A DNA stretch of 64,000 nucleotides from Sorex araneus (lineage: Eukaryota > Chordata > Mammalia > Eulipotyphla > Soricidae): NCBI RefSeq assembly GCF_027595985.1, contig NC_073313.1, positions 100,923,552 through 100,987,551 of the forward strand, in the 5' to 3' direction. Position 1 is the stretch's first letter; each line of letters opens with the position of its first letter. Below are positions 23,488 through 36,800 of the stretch, piece by piece. The notes under the pieces were generated by a model. That model was not told the DNA's origin. It did no database searches and worked only from the letters and a program-made list of their open reading frames with translations. The translations under genes were made by a program, and so were the position numbers.

Positions 23488-25193
23488 TGAAAGTTATTAT
23501 TTTTTCATGTCATTTTCTTTTCTATCATTATTTGCATATAGGAAACCTATGGAATTTGGGATATTGATTTTATAGCCTGCAACTTTAATATACAAGTCTA
23601 TTGTTTCTAGGAGTTTCTTGGTAGAGGCTTTAGGGTTCTATAAATCCATATCATCTGTGAATAGTGAGAGCTTGATTTCTTCATTTCCTACCTGAATGCC
23701 CTTAATATCTTTTTCTTGCTTAACCGCTGTTGCAAGTACTTTCAGTACTATATTGAAAAGAAGTGGTGAGAGTGGGCATCCTTGTGTCATCCCTGTTCTT
23801 AGAGGGAAGGCTCTTGGATTTTCCCCATTGAGGATGATGCTTGCCATAGGCTTGTGGTAGATGGCTTTGACTATATTGAGGAAAGTTCTTTCAATACCCA
23901 TTTTGGTGAGAGTTTTCATCATAAATGGGTTCTGGATCTTTTCAAAGGCTTTCTCCTTTCTCTGCATCTTGTAATATGATTATAGTATTTTTATCTTTTC
24001 TTTTATTGATATTATGGATGATTTTGATTGATTTCTGAATGTTAAAGAATCCTTACATCCCAGGGATGAATCCCCCTTGGTCCCAGTGTATGATCCTTTT
24101 GGTGAGTTGTTGAGTTCTATTTGCTAATATTTTGTTGAGAATCTTCACATCCGTGTATATCAGGGATATCAGCCTGTAGATTTCTATTTTTCTGTGGTGT
24201 CTTTGTTTGCTTTTGGTATTAGGGAGATATGAGCCTCATAGAAACTGTTTGGGAGAGTTTCTTTTTCTTCAATTTCCTGGAAAAGTTTGAGAAGAACCGG
24301 CAATAGGTCCTCTTTAAATGTTTGGAAAAATTCTCTAGTGAATCAATATGGACCTGGGCATTTGTTTTTGGGAAGACTTTTGATTACAGTTTCAATTTCC
24401 TTGATATTATTAGGTAGATTCAGGTATTCCAGATCTTCTTGGTTCAGCTTTGGGAGATTATAGGAATCCAGGAATTTCTTCTAGGTTCTCTTGTTTTGAG
24501 GTATACAGATTTTCAAAGTAGTCTCTGATGGTGTTTTGAATTTCTTTGGTTTCTGTTGTGATGTCCCTTTTTTCATTTCTGATTTGGTTTATTAGGGTTC
24601 TCTCTCTGTTTATGAGTCTGCTAGTGGTTTATCAATCTTACTTACTTTCTTGAAGAACCAGCTCTTGGTTTCAAAGATCTCTCGGATTATTTTTTGAGTT
24701 TCCATTTCATTAATTTCTGCTCAAAGTTTTATTATCTCTTTCCTGCTGCCTGGCTTGGGCTCCTTTTTTAGTCCTTTTCTAAGGTCTTGAGCTTATTTAT
24801 GTGGGCCCTTTCTTCCTTGCTAAGAAATGTTTGCAGCACTATAAATTTTCTCCTTAACACGCTTTAACTGCGCCCCATAAGTTCTGGTAGCTCGTGTCTT
24901 CATTCTTATTTGTTTCCAGGTATCTTTTGATTTCTTCCCTGATTTCCTTCCTGACACACTCTTTGTTCAACATCGAGTTGTTTAATTTCCAGGTGTTTGA
25001 TTTGGTTTTCTGCATCTGTGCATGATTAATTTCTAACTTCAGTGCATGGTGATCTAAAAAGAGAGTTGTTACAATGTCTATCTTCCTAATTCTGTTGAGA
25101 TATGTTTTGTGGCCCAGCATGTGGTCTATTCTGAAAAATGTTCCATGTGCACTGGAAAAGAATATGTATTCTTTTTGGGGGGGATGTAAAGTC

Positions 25194-25218
25194 ATATATA
25201 TATATATATATATATATT
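25194..25218. repeat. (TA)n microsatellite
   Basis: About 12 TA units inside the old L1; absent at the matching place in the intact L1. Confidence 0.9.
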
Positions 25219-25789
25219 AGCCCTCTCTCTTCTATTTCTTTCCTCAAAGCCAGTATTTCCTTGCTGAGTTTAAATCTTCTTTAAATCCAGAGGTTATAGG
25301 CCATTTTGAAGTTGCCAGCTACTATTGTGTTGCTAGCAATGTCCTCATTAAAGTCTGTTAGCAGTTGTTATAAATATTTAGCTGGTCCCTCATTGGGTAC
25401 ATATATGTTTATGAATGTGATTTCTTCCTGCTGTACATATTCTCTTGATTAATAAAAAATGGACTTTGCTGTCCCTTCTAAACTTTGTCAGCTGGAAATC
25501 TATGTTGTCATATACTAGTAATCAATCCCTATTTTTTAAGGGCGTAGTTTGCTTGCAGGATTGTTTTCCATCCTTTGACTTTGAGTCTGTGTTTGCTTTG
25601 ACTGTTCAGACGTATTTCTTGTAGACAGAAGAATGTTAACTTCAGTTTCTGTATCCATTTTGCCACTCTATGTCTCTTAATTGGTGCATTTAAACCATTG
25701 ACATTGATAGAGGTTGCTGTCATGGGGTTTTGTTCCATCTTTTCGTAAGGGTTTGTTGTGCTTTTAGGTTTATTTCTTGTCTTACAGTA

Positions 25790-26745
25790 GCCACTTTAGT
25801 TCTTATTTTAGGTTTGGTTTTGAGTCTATGAAGTTCCTGAGCTGTTGTTTATCCATAAAAGAGTATATCGTTCCTTTGAGTTTGAGTGAGAGTTTAGCTG
25901 GATAAAGTATTCTTTTCTTGCTGAAGCATTAATTTCATTGAGTTTTTTTAACTATATCCCACCATTGTCTTTGGACTTGGAGGATTTCCTATGATAGGTC
26001 TGCTGTAAATCTAACGGGTGCTTCTTTGTATGTGATTTCCTTCTTTGACCTTGCTACTTGCAGTATTGTGTCTCAATCCATGACATCCATCATTATAACT
26101 ATGATATGTCTTCGAGTCTTTTTATTAGGGTCTCTTTTAGCTGGCACCCTTCTGGCTCCTTGAATCTGGATGCCTGCATTCTCCAGCTCTGGGAACTTTT
26201 GAGCAATGATTTCTTTAACTGTGGCTTTTTCATTGGGGTCACCTCCCTGTCCTTCTGGTACTCTGATGATTCTAATGGTGTTCCTCTTGAAATCATTGTC
26301 GAGGTCTCTGATTCTCCCTAGAGCTATTTTCAGGTCGTTTCCCATTGTTTATTGTTGCCTGTAAGCTCTCTGCAGTTCATCTTCAAGCTAACTGATTCTG
26401 TCTTCCGCTGTCGCCATTCTACTGTTGAGGGCACTCACTGAGTTTTTTATTTCACCTACTGAATCCTTTATGCGTGACACTTTATTTTTCCAACTTCTTC
26501 TCTCATTTCTTTTTGTATTTTGTTGGCTGTCCATTCCACTGTTTCTTTCATGTCCTCTTTTAATTTACTGGATGCTTTTTCCACCGTTTCTTTGAGATCA
26601 TTGAACATCTTCTACATTTCATCTCTGAATTCTTTGTTGGAGAGCTCATATTTGTGGGTAATGCCTATAGAGGCTTCTGGACTCTTTTCATTATCCCCTC
26701 CTCGTGGTGGAGATTTGCATTGTTTCTTCATGTAGTTGTGGTTGT
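25790..26745 (-). pseudogene. L1 ORF1 pseudogene (RNA-binding coiled-coil protein)
   Basis: 26073-26345 keeps the RNA-binding domain: NTIRIIRVPEGQG, AQKFPELENAG and RRVPAKRDPNKK, aligning with the intact ORF1 at 55703-56665. The coiled-coil part towards 26745 is present but interrupted. Frameshifts separate the domains. Confidence 0.85.
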
Positions 26746-27373
26746 ATGGATGTGTGACCTTACAGTTCACTATCACTATCCCCTCTTGTATGAAGATAGG
26801 ATTCTGGATAAGCTCGATTGATCATGGTCACCTTTTTTATCCCTTCTAGAATATATCCTTCCTCTCAGGTATTCCTCTATGCCTTATGTCTAGCCTCTAA
26901 TGAAGCTTTTGAAGGATGTGATCTCATATATTGGCCTTGTACAGCTTCGTGTGTTCACTATTATTTTGGTGAAATTGAAATAGACTAGTGGGCTATTGAC
27001 TTATTATGTTTGAATAGCTAGGATGTTACTCAGGGAATTAGGTGATGAAGATTGAGATGTGATTCCAGATTGCTGGAAATGGGGAAAATAACTTCTGCTG
27101 ACCCAGCCGAGGCCACGCCCACTACTGTGGGGGTCATGCCCCCTGCTCTGGACGCTATGCTCCCAGCAGTGCTGTTAAGTGGAGGGGTCACACGCCTAAG
27201 GTCGGGGGCAAGGCAGGGGTGTTGGGAAACGGCACATTCCTGCGGGCATGATGGCAGTTCGGGAGGTGGGAGAGCATGGAATCTGATTCGAGGGCGAAGA
27301 TGCAGGGATGTCTTGTGGAGAGGATTGGAACCGGATCCGAGGGCATGGATACGGGAATGGCGGGTCAAGATCC
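26746..27373 (-). promoter_or_regulatory. L1 5' UTR of the old copy
   Basis: GC-rich part at 27090-27373 with CCACGCCC (27113-27120) and two imperfect repeats (27280-27310 and 27325-27355: 'gattcgagggc' and 'gatccgagggc'). It corresponds in place to the 5' UTR of the intact L1 at 57 kb but is diverged. Confidence 0.6.
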
Positions 27374-27389
27374 TACAATATTAATTTTA

Positions 27390-28177
27390 AATTGTGGTAC
27401 TAGTATAAATCAAGGTTGTCACTGACATTAAAATTGTCTTTTAATATGAAATATGAGTATTTCTAGTTGTAGAAGGTGCATTTTAGTATATAAAGTGGTA
27501 ACACATATTAGTCAATGACTATTTCAGAATAAAGACAAATAGTCTTTTATTTATTATTTTGAGGTAATTATGAATTCACATAAAGCTGGGAGCGCTAGTA
27601 TTGTGAGAAGCTATGTATCCTCTTTCTGTTTTTCCTCAGATACCTTGCAAATGTATATATATGTACATATATATTACTATATCAGTATACCATCATAGTA
27701 TATGTTGTACAATATCTATATATAAACTCTATATATTGCTGCATGAAACCATTAAAACTAAATATAGCATCAGAATATTATAATAAAATACCTGGAAAAT
27801 TGACATTGGCACAACAATTGATACAACTGGTACAATCTATCATATTCAGTTTTTACTTCTTTTATATGTACTCATTTGCGTGTATTTATTTCTATGTAAT
27901 TTTATCACATACGTATATTGTTTTATTACCACCAGAACCAAATTATAGGATGTTTGCATCATCACAAAGATCTATTCTGCTATACCTTTATTTTTACAGC
28001 CATTCTTTTACTTCCTTCCCCTGAAAACCGCTTTTCTGTTTCCATCTTTATAATTTTATCATTTCAAAAATGCTATGTAAATGAAATTATACATTATGTA
28101 GCCATTGGAAATTGATATTTCCATTCAGTGAAATACTGTGGAGGCTCAATGAAGTTGCTTGCATCAATAGTACTTTT
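27390..28177. other. Unassigned AT-rich sequence
   Basis: No repeat family recognised apart from short ATAT/TATG runs at 27650-27730. Confidence 0.5.
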
Positions 28178-28416
28178 AAAATTTCTGAGTAGCATTCGGG
28201 GCTGGAGTGATAGCACAGCGGGTAGGGCGTTTGCCTTGCACGCGGCCGACCCGGGTTCGAATCCCAGCATCCCATATGGTCCCCTGAGCACCGCCAGGTG
28301 TGATTCCTGAGTGCATGAGCCAGGAGTGACCCCTTTGCATCGCCGGGTGTGACCCAAAAAGCAAAATAAATAAATAAATAAATAAATAAATAAAATAAAA
28401 TTTCTGAGTAGCATTC
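28178..28416 (+). mobile_element. SOR-type SINE, young, reference-like copy
   Basis: A perfect 20-bp TSD (aaaatttctgagtagcattc at 28178-28197 and 28397-28416); the target TTTT/AAAA fits L1 endonuclease. The head has an internal pol III promoter: A box TAGCACAGCGGG (28211-28222) and B box GGTTCGAATCC (28254-28264). The body ends 'gggtgtgacccaaaaagcaaaa', followed by an (AAAT)n tail. This copy is the best guide to the family in this window. Confidence 0.95.
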
Positions 28417-30424
28417 TATAATACATATTAACACTCTTTAGTAGATTATGTATTTCAGGACACTTAGATTGTTTTCAAACTTTGGCTATTGCAAAAAGCT
28501 GATATAAATATTCATGTATATGAATGTAAGTCTTTACTTTTTTAGATAAATGCCCAGGAGGGCAAATTCCTAGTCATATGGTTGTTGCATATCTAATTTT
28601 ATAAGACTCAGTCAAATTACATGATAATTTATTTTTTGTTTATCATGTTGCAGATACTGTTCTAAGTACTTAAATTAAACAAACACATTTAATCCTCCTA
28701 AAACTTCTTTTTTTAACATGAATAAAGTCATGCTCAGGGATGTAAAGGAATGCTTTCAAGATCACATAGCTAGGAAGGAGCAGAACTGGACTTGAATACA
28801 AATGAATCTGATTCCAGAACCTGTTTGCACACTTAACAGTGACTGTATCCTACTTACTCCTTTGGAAAAGGGTGCCAAATAAAACAGATGGCAAGTTCTT
28901 CAATTTGCTATACAGCAAACACTTAATAGAGCAATTTTTTTCAGAAAGTAATGGTTAAGCATGCATGCTTAATAGCTGTATTTTGATGACTAAGAGAAAA
29001 GCAAGAGGGCTTAGAAGATTCGAAGTTTGTAGTAATATTTTGATTCATTGTTTGAACTGGAATTATTACTCGCTTAGATTGGGAAGTAGAATGGACATGC
29101 AATCAGTCCACCTAAACTCACATTTGGGTGTTCTTACTAGGAGTGTGAACCTGAGTAAATCACTTAACCTTATTTCGATTCTGCTTTACTCGCATATCTA
29201 AAATGAAATTAAAACTCCTTCTAATGAGGTTTTTGTCAAGATTAGATGTTAATATATTTTGTAAGTGATGAAGTACTATATAACCAGAAATATTAATTAT
29301 TGTCATTATCTGAAATTATTGTAGCAGGATTACAGATGTATTGCACAGCACAACTTGATTGGGCAGAGAAAAATCAACTTGTACAATGTACAGTTTTACC
29401 TATATCTTATAAGACTTTTTCTTATCAAGCTCACCGACTCACTTGTTGAAGGGGTTATGGAAACTGTAAATATGCAACAGAATAGGAGGAATTAGAAGTG
29501 CTCAAAGGCAAGAGACACTGAGAGCTCATCTTTAGTAGGAAGTTTGTGGTGTGGGTGTTGAGGGGCAAAGGGATAGTGATTGAGGGAAGAGGACACCTGG
29601 GTGGAGGGTGTGGTGCTTTAATAGTTCATGTGTGAAATCCTACTAATAACAGTATGTAAACTACAGTGCCTGCCCCAATTTTTTAAAAAGTCTGATCTGT
29701 TAATTTAAGTCACAGAAGAGTTACACATTTCTTTAGAGGACTAAATAACACATATTGTAGGTTTACTGTTCCTTATCTGCTGCAACAACTCAACTTTGCA
29801 AGAGAAAGCAGCTACAGATAATATGTAAATTAATGTGTGTTCTAAATTCCAGTAAAACATTATTTACAAGATTGATGATATATTTTGCCCACTGGTGGTA
29901 CTTTTCCAGTGTCTAATTTAAACAGTTCCTTCAGATATTTTCCAGTTTCTTTTCAATAAGAACGTAGCTTCAACTTTCTGTCTGATCCAGTAGATCTGGG
30001 GTTAGTTCTGAGATTTGGCAATTGTAACAAGCAATTGTACAAGAAATTGTAATTTGTACAGACAATTACAGTCCTTGTGGAAACTGAGAGCATTGAGGAG
30101 AAACACAATTTCAGGGGCATCTGCCTGGCTAGATATTTTTGATGAAGTTCGTCCTAGACTGGAAGTTTTAAGGAAATCTATGAAATAGCCTCCTCTCGGT
30201 TTTGTATGGAAAGTAGTGCCATCTTGTAGTTATTGTGCTTTTTCCCAGGGGACTCCTGGATCTTTCCTGGTTCTTTTTGTTTCTCCCTTTCTATTATCAC
30301 AGTTTTCTACAATTGAAAAGGTGGGAATGTTTGTTCTTGTTTTTTAAATAATGTAGGAGTACTGCTATTTGTTCAGTCTATGATTAAGCTGATTGTATTG
30401 GGCATGAATTCCACATTACTTTTT
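28417..30424. other. Mostly unassigned sequence
   Basis: About 2 kb. 29490-29690 has the G-rich and 'aatagttcatgtgtgaaatcc' pattern of a diverged L1-type tail. The rest shows no recognisable repeat or exon. Confidence 0.5.
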
Positions 30425-31365
30425 TATTTTCTTGTATCACCGTGAGATAGAGTTATAAAGCTTTCATGTTTGACACTCAGCCATACAATGATGGAACACC
30501 TACCCCTCCACCAGTGCCCATTTTCCACCACTGATGTCCCCAGTATCCCCCCTCCCCCACATCCCAGTCCTCACCCTGCCTCTAAGGCAGACAATTTCCC
30601 CAATACTCTCTCTCTAATTTTGGGCATTATGTTCTGCTCGAATTTTCTCACAACTATTCAACCATACCCGCCAGGGTCAGATAATAGATCATTTATTTTC
30701 CATTGCTCATTTTTTGGGGGGGTCACACCCGGCAATGCACAGGGGTTACTCCTGCTTCTGCACTTAGGAATTACCACTGACAGTGCTCAGGGGAACCATA
30801 TGGAATGCTGGGAATCGAACCCAGGTCGGCCGCGTGCAAGGCAAACCTCTACCCGCTGTGCTATTGCTCCAGCCCCCCCCCCATTGCTCATTTTGAATAT
30901 CATGAGAACTCACGTGGCCGTGATTGTAAATGTAAATTTCTAGACTGCAAATAGTTGGGTTCCAGAGACTCCTCTGTACAGCACAAATCTGTTTTGGGAT
31001 TCAATTGGAAGTCTCTGGGACAGGGCTATTGCTGCATTAAAATGGCTCCCGAAGGCAAATTGTGGGCATGACAGCCAGTTTTCTGGGCAAGCGGGGACTT
31101 GAGGAAGCACAGCCTGGTCCTCTGCCACCATGTGGCCTGGAGATTTAGTCCTAGGACCCACATCCCTGGACCTTGCTTGTGGAAGCTCTTGGTCACCGGG
31201 ATTCCATCTGGAGTAGGCGGGGAGACTGCATCTGCTCCATCTGGGCTGCCCCAGTGATATTGGCTCTGTATGGGGCCCAGAGAGATCTCTGGTGCTGTGC
31301 TATCTTCTGGGAATTGCCTTTGTGTCTCTGATCTAGGGCTGTTGGTGCGCAAAGATCCATTACAA
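30425..31365 (-). mobile_element. L1-tailed non-autonomous retroposon
   Basis: The 3' end is at about 30430 ('atcaccgtgagatagagtt', C-rich block 30530-30580). The 5' part at 31140-31290 matches the repeated block of the copy at 11.8-12.2 kb ('gggattccatctgga', 'gggagactgca', 'ctgctccatctgggc'). It may extend to about 31960, where related-looking GC-rich sequence continues, but I cannot fix the 5' edge or a TSD. A SINE has inserted at 30.7 kb. Confidence 0.7.
30701..30894 (-). mobile_element. SOR-type SINE nested in the L1-tailed element
   Basis: Short SINE flanked by CATTGCTCATTTT (30701-30713 and 30882-30894). A run of C at the head end marks the 5' edge. Confidence 0.9.
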
Positions 31366-32431
31366 AATTTTCAGCAGATTATGTTTTGGTGAGATCCATC
31401 CTAGGGATGGTAGAGTCAGGTTGGGGATATGGCAGCAATTTTGGATTGTGGAAGCAAGTAGCTACCAGGAACTCTGCTTTGGCAGTCACAGGCCAACCTG
31501 TCCCCTCCAAATTTACTTGGGTCTGTTCAGACATGCAGTGGTCCTAGTTTAACTGCGGCTTTTGATCTCTTATGAGATTTATTTGAAGCAAGGCCGGTAG
31601 TAAAACTTACAGGGTGGCACTGGAGTTGGATCATGGATGTGACTGCCAGTGCTTCCATGTATATATTGGAAAGTGGGGGGAGGTAGCCCATCCCAAATCT
31701 GAGAAAGCTATGAGCTTGTATAGCTGAACCGGAGGTGGTTTGTTGGTGTGGCTCCCACATACCTAACTTTGGACTGTTAAATTTCTTGGTAAACTTGGTC
31801 CCAAGTTGTTGGGGTCTGGCCAAAGAAAAGCACAGCGGCAATTTGGAGTTTTCAGGAAGCCTGAAGGCACCATCAGGCTGCTGATGCACTCGCCCCGAAG
31901 GAAAGGTTGGCCTGTTGGAGGCACCATACCCCCATGAATGTTCTTTCACTGCTAGATTGTATTCTGTTTCTACTGTAGTGTTGGCCTAGTTGTCACAAGA
32001 AAAGATAATTTTTCTGGAACACTATAATTTGGATGGTTAAAATTTAGCTCTTGATATACTAAATGAAATAAATAATATAGATAAATATATATTGCATGTA
32101 ATTATAAATAATTTGTCTGGATCGTCTATTCTTATAAAACATGGAAAACAGTAGAGAGACATTAAGGAAACAGTAAATATTTTATTAATTACACTACTTT
32201 TATTATAAGACAAAAAGCCTTGCTTGTTTTGTTCTACCCCATGATCCTATTTTGTATGTCAGAACCAAATATTCTCCTGTCTTTCTCTTTTAAATCTCTT
32301 CTCATACTGTCATACATGCTAATGTATCTGCCACTTACTGCCAGCCCCCCACTCAATTTATTGCCTCAGGCTGAGTAGGGTATGAATTAAGTACTCAAAA
32401 AAGACAAAAGAGAAAAGGATAATAATAATTT
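31366..32431. other. Possible 5' extension of the 30.4-kb element, then unassigned
   Basis: 31366-31960 is GC-richer than its surroundings and may be further head sequence of the previous element. 31961-32431 shows nothing I recognise. A 140-codon minus-strand frame at 31527-31949 has no recognisable family. Confidence 0.4.
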
Positions 32432-32765
32432 TGGTGTGGAAGGGCACAGCAGGCAATGCTCAGGGTTTAATTCTGGCTCTGTATTCAGGGATCACTCTTG
32501 TTGGGGACATGGGGACCAATTGGGGTGCAAGGTATTGAAGCTAGGTCAGGTGCATATAAGATAAGCATGTTGCCCACTGTACTATCTCTCTGGCCCCAGG
32601 ACAATAATAAAAACAATTTCCTCTATTTTGTAGTTGTTTTGGGCCCTTCGATCAGGCATCAATCCAGGTGGATTTTAGGGAGCCAAATGATACTGGGGAG
32701 TCACACCAGGGCCTTCCACATGCCAAGTATGCAATCAGCCTGTTGAGCTATCTTTCTAGCACCTC
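32432..32765 (-). mobile_element. Old SINE copies
   Basis: 32432-32597 is a diverged minus-strand short SINE. 32660-32765 is a second, incomplete fragment ('catgccaagtatgcaatcag', 'tgagctatctttctagc'). Confidence 0.65.
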
Positions 32766-33029
32766 TATTTAAATTTGAAAAATTGCTTTTCATTTTGTTT
32801 TCCCTCTTTCCCTCCCTTGTTGCTTCTGCTGAGGTGGCAAACAATTGGTTGTGATGCTTTCCTACTTAGTTGTGATATTAACTGTGGTGCTGACTAGATG
32901 TGCCACTTGCACTTACTTGCTTGTATTGTGCATAGGCCATAGGACACTTTGTTTGCGAAACAGAAGTCTCAAGCAGAAAGGTTGCTGAGGTCAAACTGGT
33001 GTCTGTGGGCCCCACGGGTGGCTCATGTG

Positions 33030-33720
33030 AAGTGGGGAGAAGAAAGATGGTCACTTTCTCCGATCTGCCTTTGCCACCCAGGAACCAGGGTTACTAGTTT
33101 CCTGTCTTGCCTTGCAAAAAGGAATTTCAGGAGTAGAAGAGCAGTGAAATTACAGTTTTTATTTGGAGGCTTTGAAGGGAAGGAGGTAGAAAAAGTGGGA
33201 GACAGTGGAGAGTAACGTGCTTGAGAGAACCTGGGCTTCTCCAAGGGTGGAGTGTTCCCACACACATACCAGCATTGGACATGAAAGCATGAAAGTACAC
33301 ATCTCAGGAGGGGAGATGTGGGCAACACATGTGCTCGGGCACCTCATGTGCCCAGCCATACGGGCGCAAGCAGCACATGGGTTCAGACAGCGTATGTGCT
33401 CCCTTTCTTTATTCAAGGTGGCCTTTATAGGGTTCCTCTAACCTGCCCCTGTGTGGGGCTTCTACCTAGGTCAAAGTCTGTTGCTAAGGCAGTTACCAGG
33501 GGTTTGGGAGTGGTGATGGTCTTCTTTGAAATTCCTTTCCTGGCCTTTTGTTTCTGCAGGAGCTTCTCTGGGTCTGTTACTATAAATAGGTGAGGGTCTT
33601 ACAAGGCCTTACTTCTTGTTTTTCCTGTTTTCTTCTGAGAGTTTTATCAGGCTTTCACAACTTTGGGGCTATTTCTTCCCATTGCCTTGGGAGGGGGCCT
33701 TCCCTATCCTGCCTACTTCA
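33030..33720 (-). mobile_element. Candidate class I ERV LTR
   Basis: On the minus strand the order suits an LTR: a start near TGAAGTAGGCAGG (33720), a U3-like stretch with 'gtaactgccttagcaacagac', a TATA-like CTATAAAG near 33431, an AATAAA shortly after and a second at about 33157. No internal retroviral gene is beside it, so it would be a solo LTR. Edges and TSD were not established; the class is a guess from the general look. Confidence 0.4.
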
Positions 33721-33734
33721 AAACCAGTACCTAG

Positions 33735-33822
33735 GATGATACTGGGGGTCAAAATGTCAACCTCATTAGCCTCATGCTTGTAAGGCAGACACTCTACCAT
33801 AGAACTATTCCTGGACCTCAAT
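33735..33822 (-). mobile_element. SINE head fragment
   Basis: 'cctcatgcttgtaaggcagacactctaccatagaactattcc' is a diverged reverse tRNA-like SINE head. Confidence 0.5.
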
Positions 33823-36800
33823 TTCCTCTTTCAAATGATTTTTCAGTTCCTTTTTATCTCTTAGCAAAGGTAATGACAGTGCACTCCAGTGATCAAAAAC
33901 ATATATTGGAATTTCTGATTTTAAGTATTAATTTCACCACTAGAAGTTAAACGAATGCCTTTGTTTCTGAAACTATAAAAATGCAACTACTAATAGTAAT
34001 TAGTGAAGATGACATTAGTGGAATATATAAAGTACTTTGCAAAAGTAAATCATCAATAACCACCACTTTAAAAAAAATTTGTTTTCAACAACATCAGTAC
34101 AGCCATTGAAAAATGAGCTAAATTCTGCATCTGGGTCACTATCTTAGGATCTGATTTTACCATGTCCAAATTCAGTTTTTCCTAGGAGACATGGAGAAGT
34201 TGAGCAAGTTCCAATTTGCATATAAGATGAGGGCAGGGAGAAAGTAGGAAAATCGTTTCTTATGCTTTTTATTCCTTTCAGAAACTCACTTTATTTTCCA
34301 GTGGTAAAATGGGCAAAGTAGAAAAGAACAAGGAAGTGGGAGGTATACAGATTGTTTTTCCCTTGAAACTTAATCATTGGCATGTTTATACCTGTCTCTC
34401 ACCAGATCTTGCCTTACCCCCTGTACCACAGCAATTAGAAAAGACCATTGTAATTTTGCTCAAATCAAAGCAAACTGGAAGCTGTAGACACATGAAGCCT
34501 GGAAAGGCAGGCTTCACATGTCTATTCCACAGATATACATGAAGTGGGAGATCATAAATGAAGAGAATACTTATGCTGGTTTGAAAATAACTACCAAGAG
34601 AGAGGTTTGATACCTCCTGTCAGTGAATAAGGGGTAATATTGATTTTCTCTATTGCATTATCTGTGTATAGTTAAAGGTGAGAGAATAATTGGCTTTAAA
34701 ATATCAGGCTCTCGTGAAAGTTTGCTTCTATCTTTGATACTGTGCACTGTTTTCCAGTATGAAAAAAAGTGTTTGTTTGTTTTTTTCTTACATCCAACAC
34801 CCTCGTTTCATTACATTTCTATCTGTACCTTATGAAGTGAGATTAATTTCTCTTGTTTCTTGCTATGAAAATGAAAAAATGAGCTGGAAAAAAATGGAAC
34901 ACAAAATGTCAAACACTAAAGTATCCTAGTTTAACCTTGGGCCGAGGTCAGCAACTTAACAAGAAGGTAATAAAGCAAAATTCGGAGTATTTGTATAATG
35001 GAGTGTCTTGCCAACCGTACTGACAGAGGGCTGTACTCTCACAGCTCTATTTATTTATAGCTTCCCCCTCCTCACCCAAATGCTACAGAACAACAAGTAT
35101 TCTGACAAGTTGGAATGCTAGTAGTTTACACAAAAAGCAAATCAATAAAAACCCATTCCAAAATGCCTGTCTTTTCCCAGTAATTAGGTGGGAAATAAGA
35201 GAATGGAATTCTTTTCACATTTAATGAGATTTAGTGATCAGAAAGACAGGTAGAGATGAAATATGCACCTTTTGACCTGATCAATCGGCTAGAAAGGGAT
35301 TCAGTTAGATTTAGAGATTCCAGCCAACAACTGAGATTTATACCTTTTCGCTTCTTTGGCCAGTGCCTTTGTACCCTATAATTCCTGTAGTTCGGTGGTC
35401 TTTGAAACTAATTCTTGTTTTATATTTTTCCCCATCTACATAGTGTTACTTGTTCCAACTAACAACAGAGAAACTGTGTCCTGAGTCTTTCAGCATGGCT
35501 TGGTCTCTTTTTCTCCAGTGATTTTTCATCTAGCAAGTGCAGTTCACTGTATAGACAGATGGGACCATACTGGATACAGAAAGGTGTCTAATAATTAGAG
35601 ACAGCTGCTTCAGGTAAATGCAGTTTTCAGATGGCAAAGAAACATCGTATTATGCTAATTTTCCAAAAATAACTTTTTAAAAAAAGGCTTGTAGTTAAGA
35701 AGTGTCTTCTGCTAAAACAATGATAATGCATAAAGTGATGTGAGTAATGGACCTGATTGGTATATTTTCTCTTCTCCATCTCTACCACCCTTCTGTATGT
35801 CAGTCTTGTTGTATTTTAAAAGGTAGTCCAGCAGGCAAAACACATTTTAAAAGAGATGATATGCTTATTTTTTTCTAGTTTCTACTATCACTATGTTTTA
35901 TGAGGTTCAAGCTGAAAATCCTGGGATAGCATCAAAAATTATACCAAGCTTGTAGACTCATGAGGAGTATTTGCTTAGCTATCTCTTCCTTTCACTTTAG
36001 CATCTCTAACAGTCTCTAGACCCTGTTTCTAATCTTTATTTCAATCACATACCTTGTTGTGTGATCAGAGGCAAAGCAGTCTCTATATTTTTATCTTTCA
36101 AATGGAGCTAAGCACATTTTAGAAGTACTATTCAGGGTAAAATTAACTAATACAAGTAATTTGAAGAAAATATGTAAATATTTACACAAAATATATTATA
36201 TCTCAGTTATTTGTGGTACCTCATTCAATATTGAAGATCATTTACTAAACCATTATGATCAAAATTTCTTATGTGTCTTTGGTTTTATAATTGATTTGTA
36301 ATGTTTACTATACAGAGATGATTTTTCTTGTGGATGGATTTTAAAAGATGCCCACTCTGTCTGCACTTAGGACAAACTTCTCTGTTCCAAGTTAAGAAAA
36401 ATGCTGATTTTAAGAAAATCCCTGTAGCCATACTGATATAAGATGCCATTATGGGCAGGCACCATTCCATTGCTTGAACGTGAAGCAAAGTAATGATGAG
36501 TTTACAGTAAGGCCCTATAAAAATCGGCTCTTGGAGCTTTGTACAGGTGCTTGCATAGCCTAGATCAGGTCTAATCAACTAGTGTAGTAAAAATTACTTG
36601 TTTTTCTGTCATAGATTGTCTCAATATGCTTGATTACAATAAAACAAATGCCATTTTCCTGATTTTTTATAAAAATATGAAAATACCATTTGCTGTATCA
36701 GTTTGCTGGCTCTGGTTATGTTGCCTGCAGCATGTGGACTGACAATTTCCTCATATTTTCTTTCAAGTTTTTTGGGGGTTCATTCCTATATGTTCTGCTC

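Larger units (their letters stand above)
21740..25738 (-). pseudogene. L1 ORF2 pseudogene (endonuclease and reverse transcriptase)
   Basis: In an active L1 this protein nicks target DNA and reverse-transcribes the element RNA. The N-terminal endonuclease start is seen at 25738 ([19 protein letters not shown] and LQEIRLN). The RT core at 23638-23967 has '[21 protein letters not shown]'. The active site (23650-23661) reads FTDD rather than the FADD of the intact copy. The C-terminal Cys-rich part is at about 22060-22200. The frame is broken by several stops and frameshifts and by the 260-bp SINE, so no functional protein is possible. Confidence 0.9.
21177..27389 (-). mobile_element. Near full-length, inactive L1
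   Basis: About 6.2 kb on the minus strand. Order from high to low coordinate: 5' UTR (26746-27373), broken ORF1, broken ORF2, 3' UTR (about 21240-21740), and T-rich sequence representing the A tail. A TSD with one mismatch frames it (tacaatatgaatttta at 21177, tacaatattaatttta at 27374). It is clearly older than the L1 at 51 kb: many stops and frameshifts, and a long SINE inserted in ORF2 at 23.2 kb. Confidence 0.9.

Noticed and set aside
28211..28264. tRNA gene suggested by A box and B box
   Set aside because: Part of a SINE head; no complete cloverleaf and followed by SINE body, tail and TSD.
31527..31949. 140-codon minus-strand frame
   Set aside because: Lies in GC-rich, probably repeat-derived DNA beside a non-coding retroposon; no domain seen.
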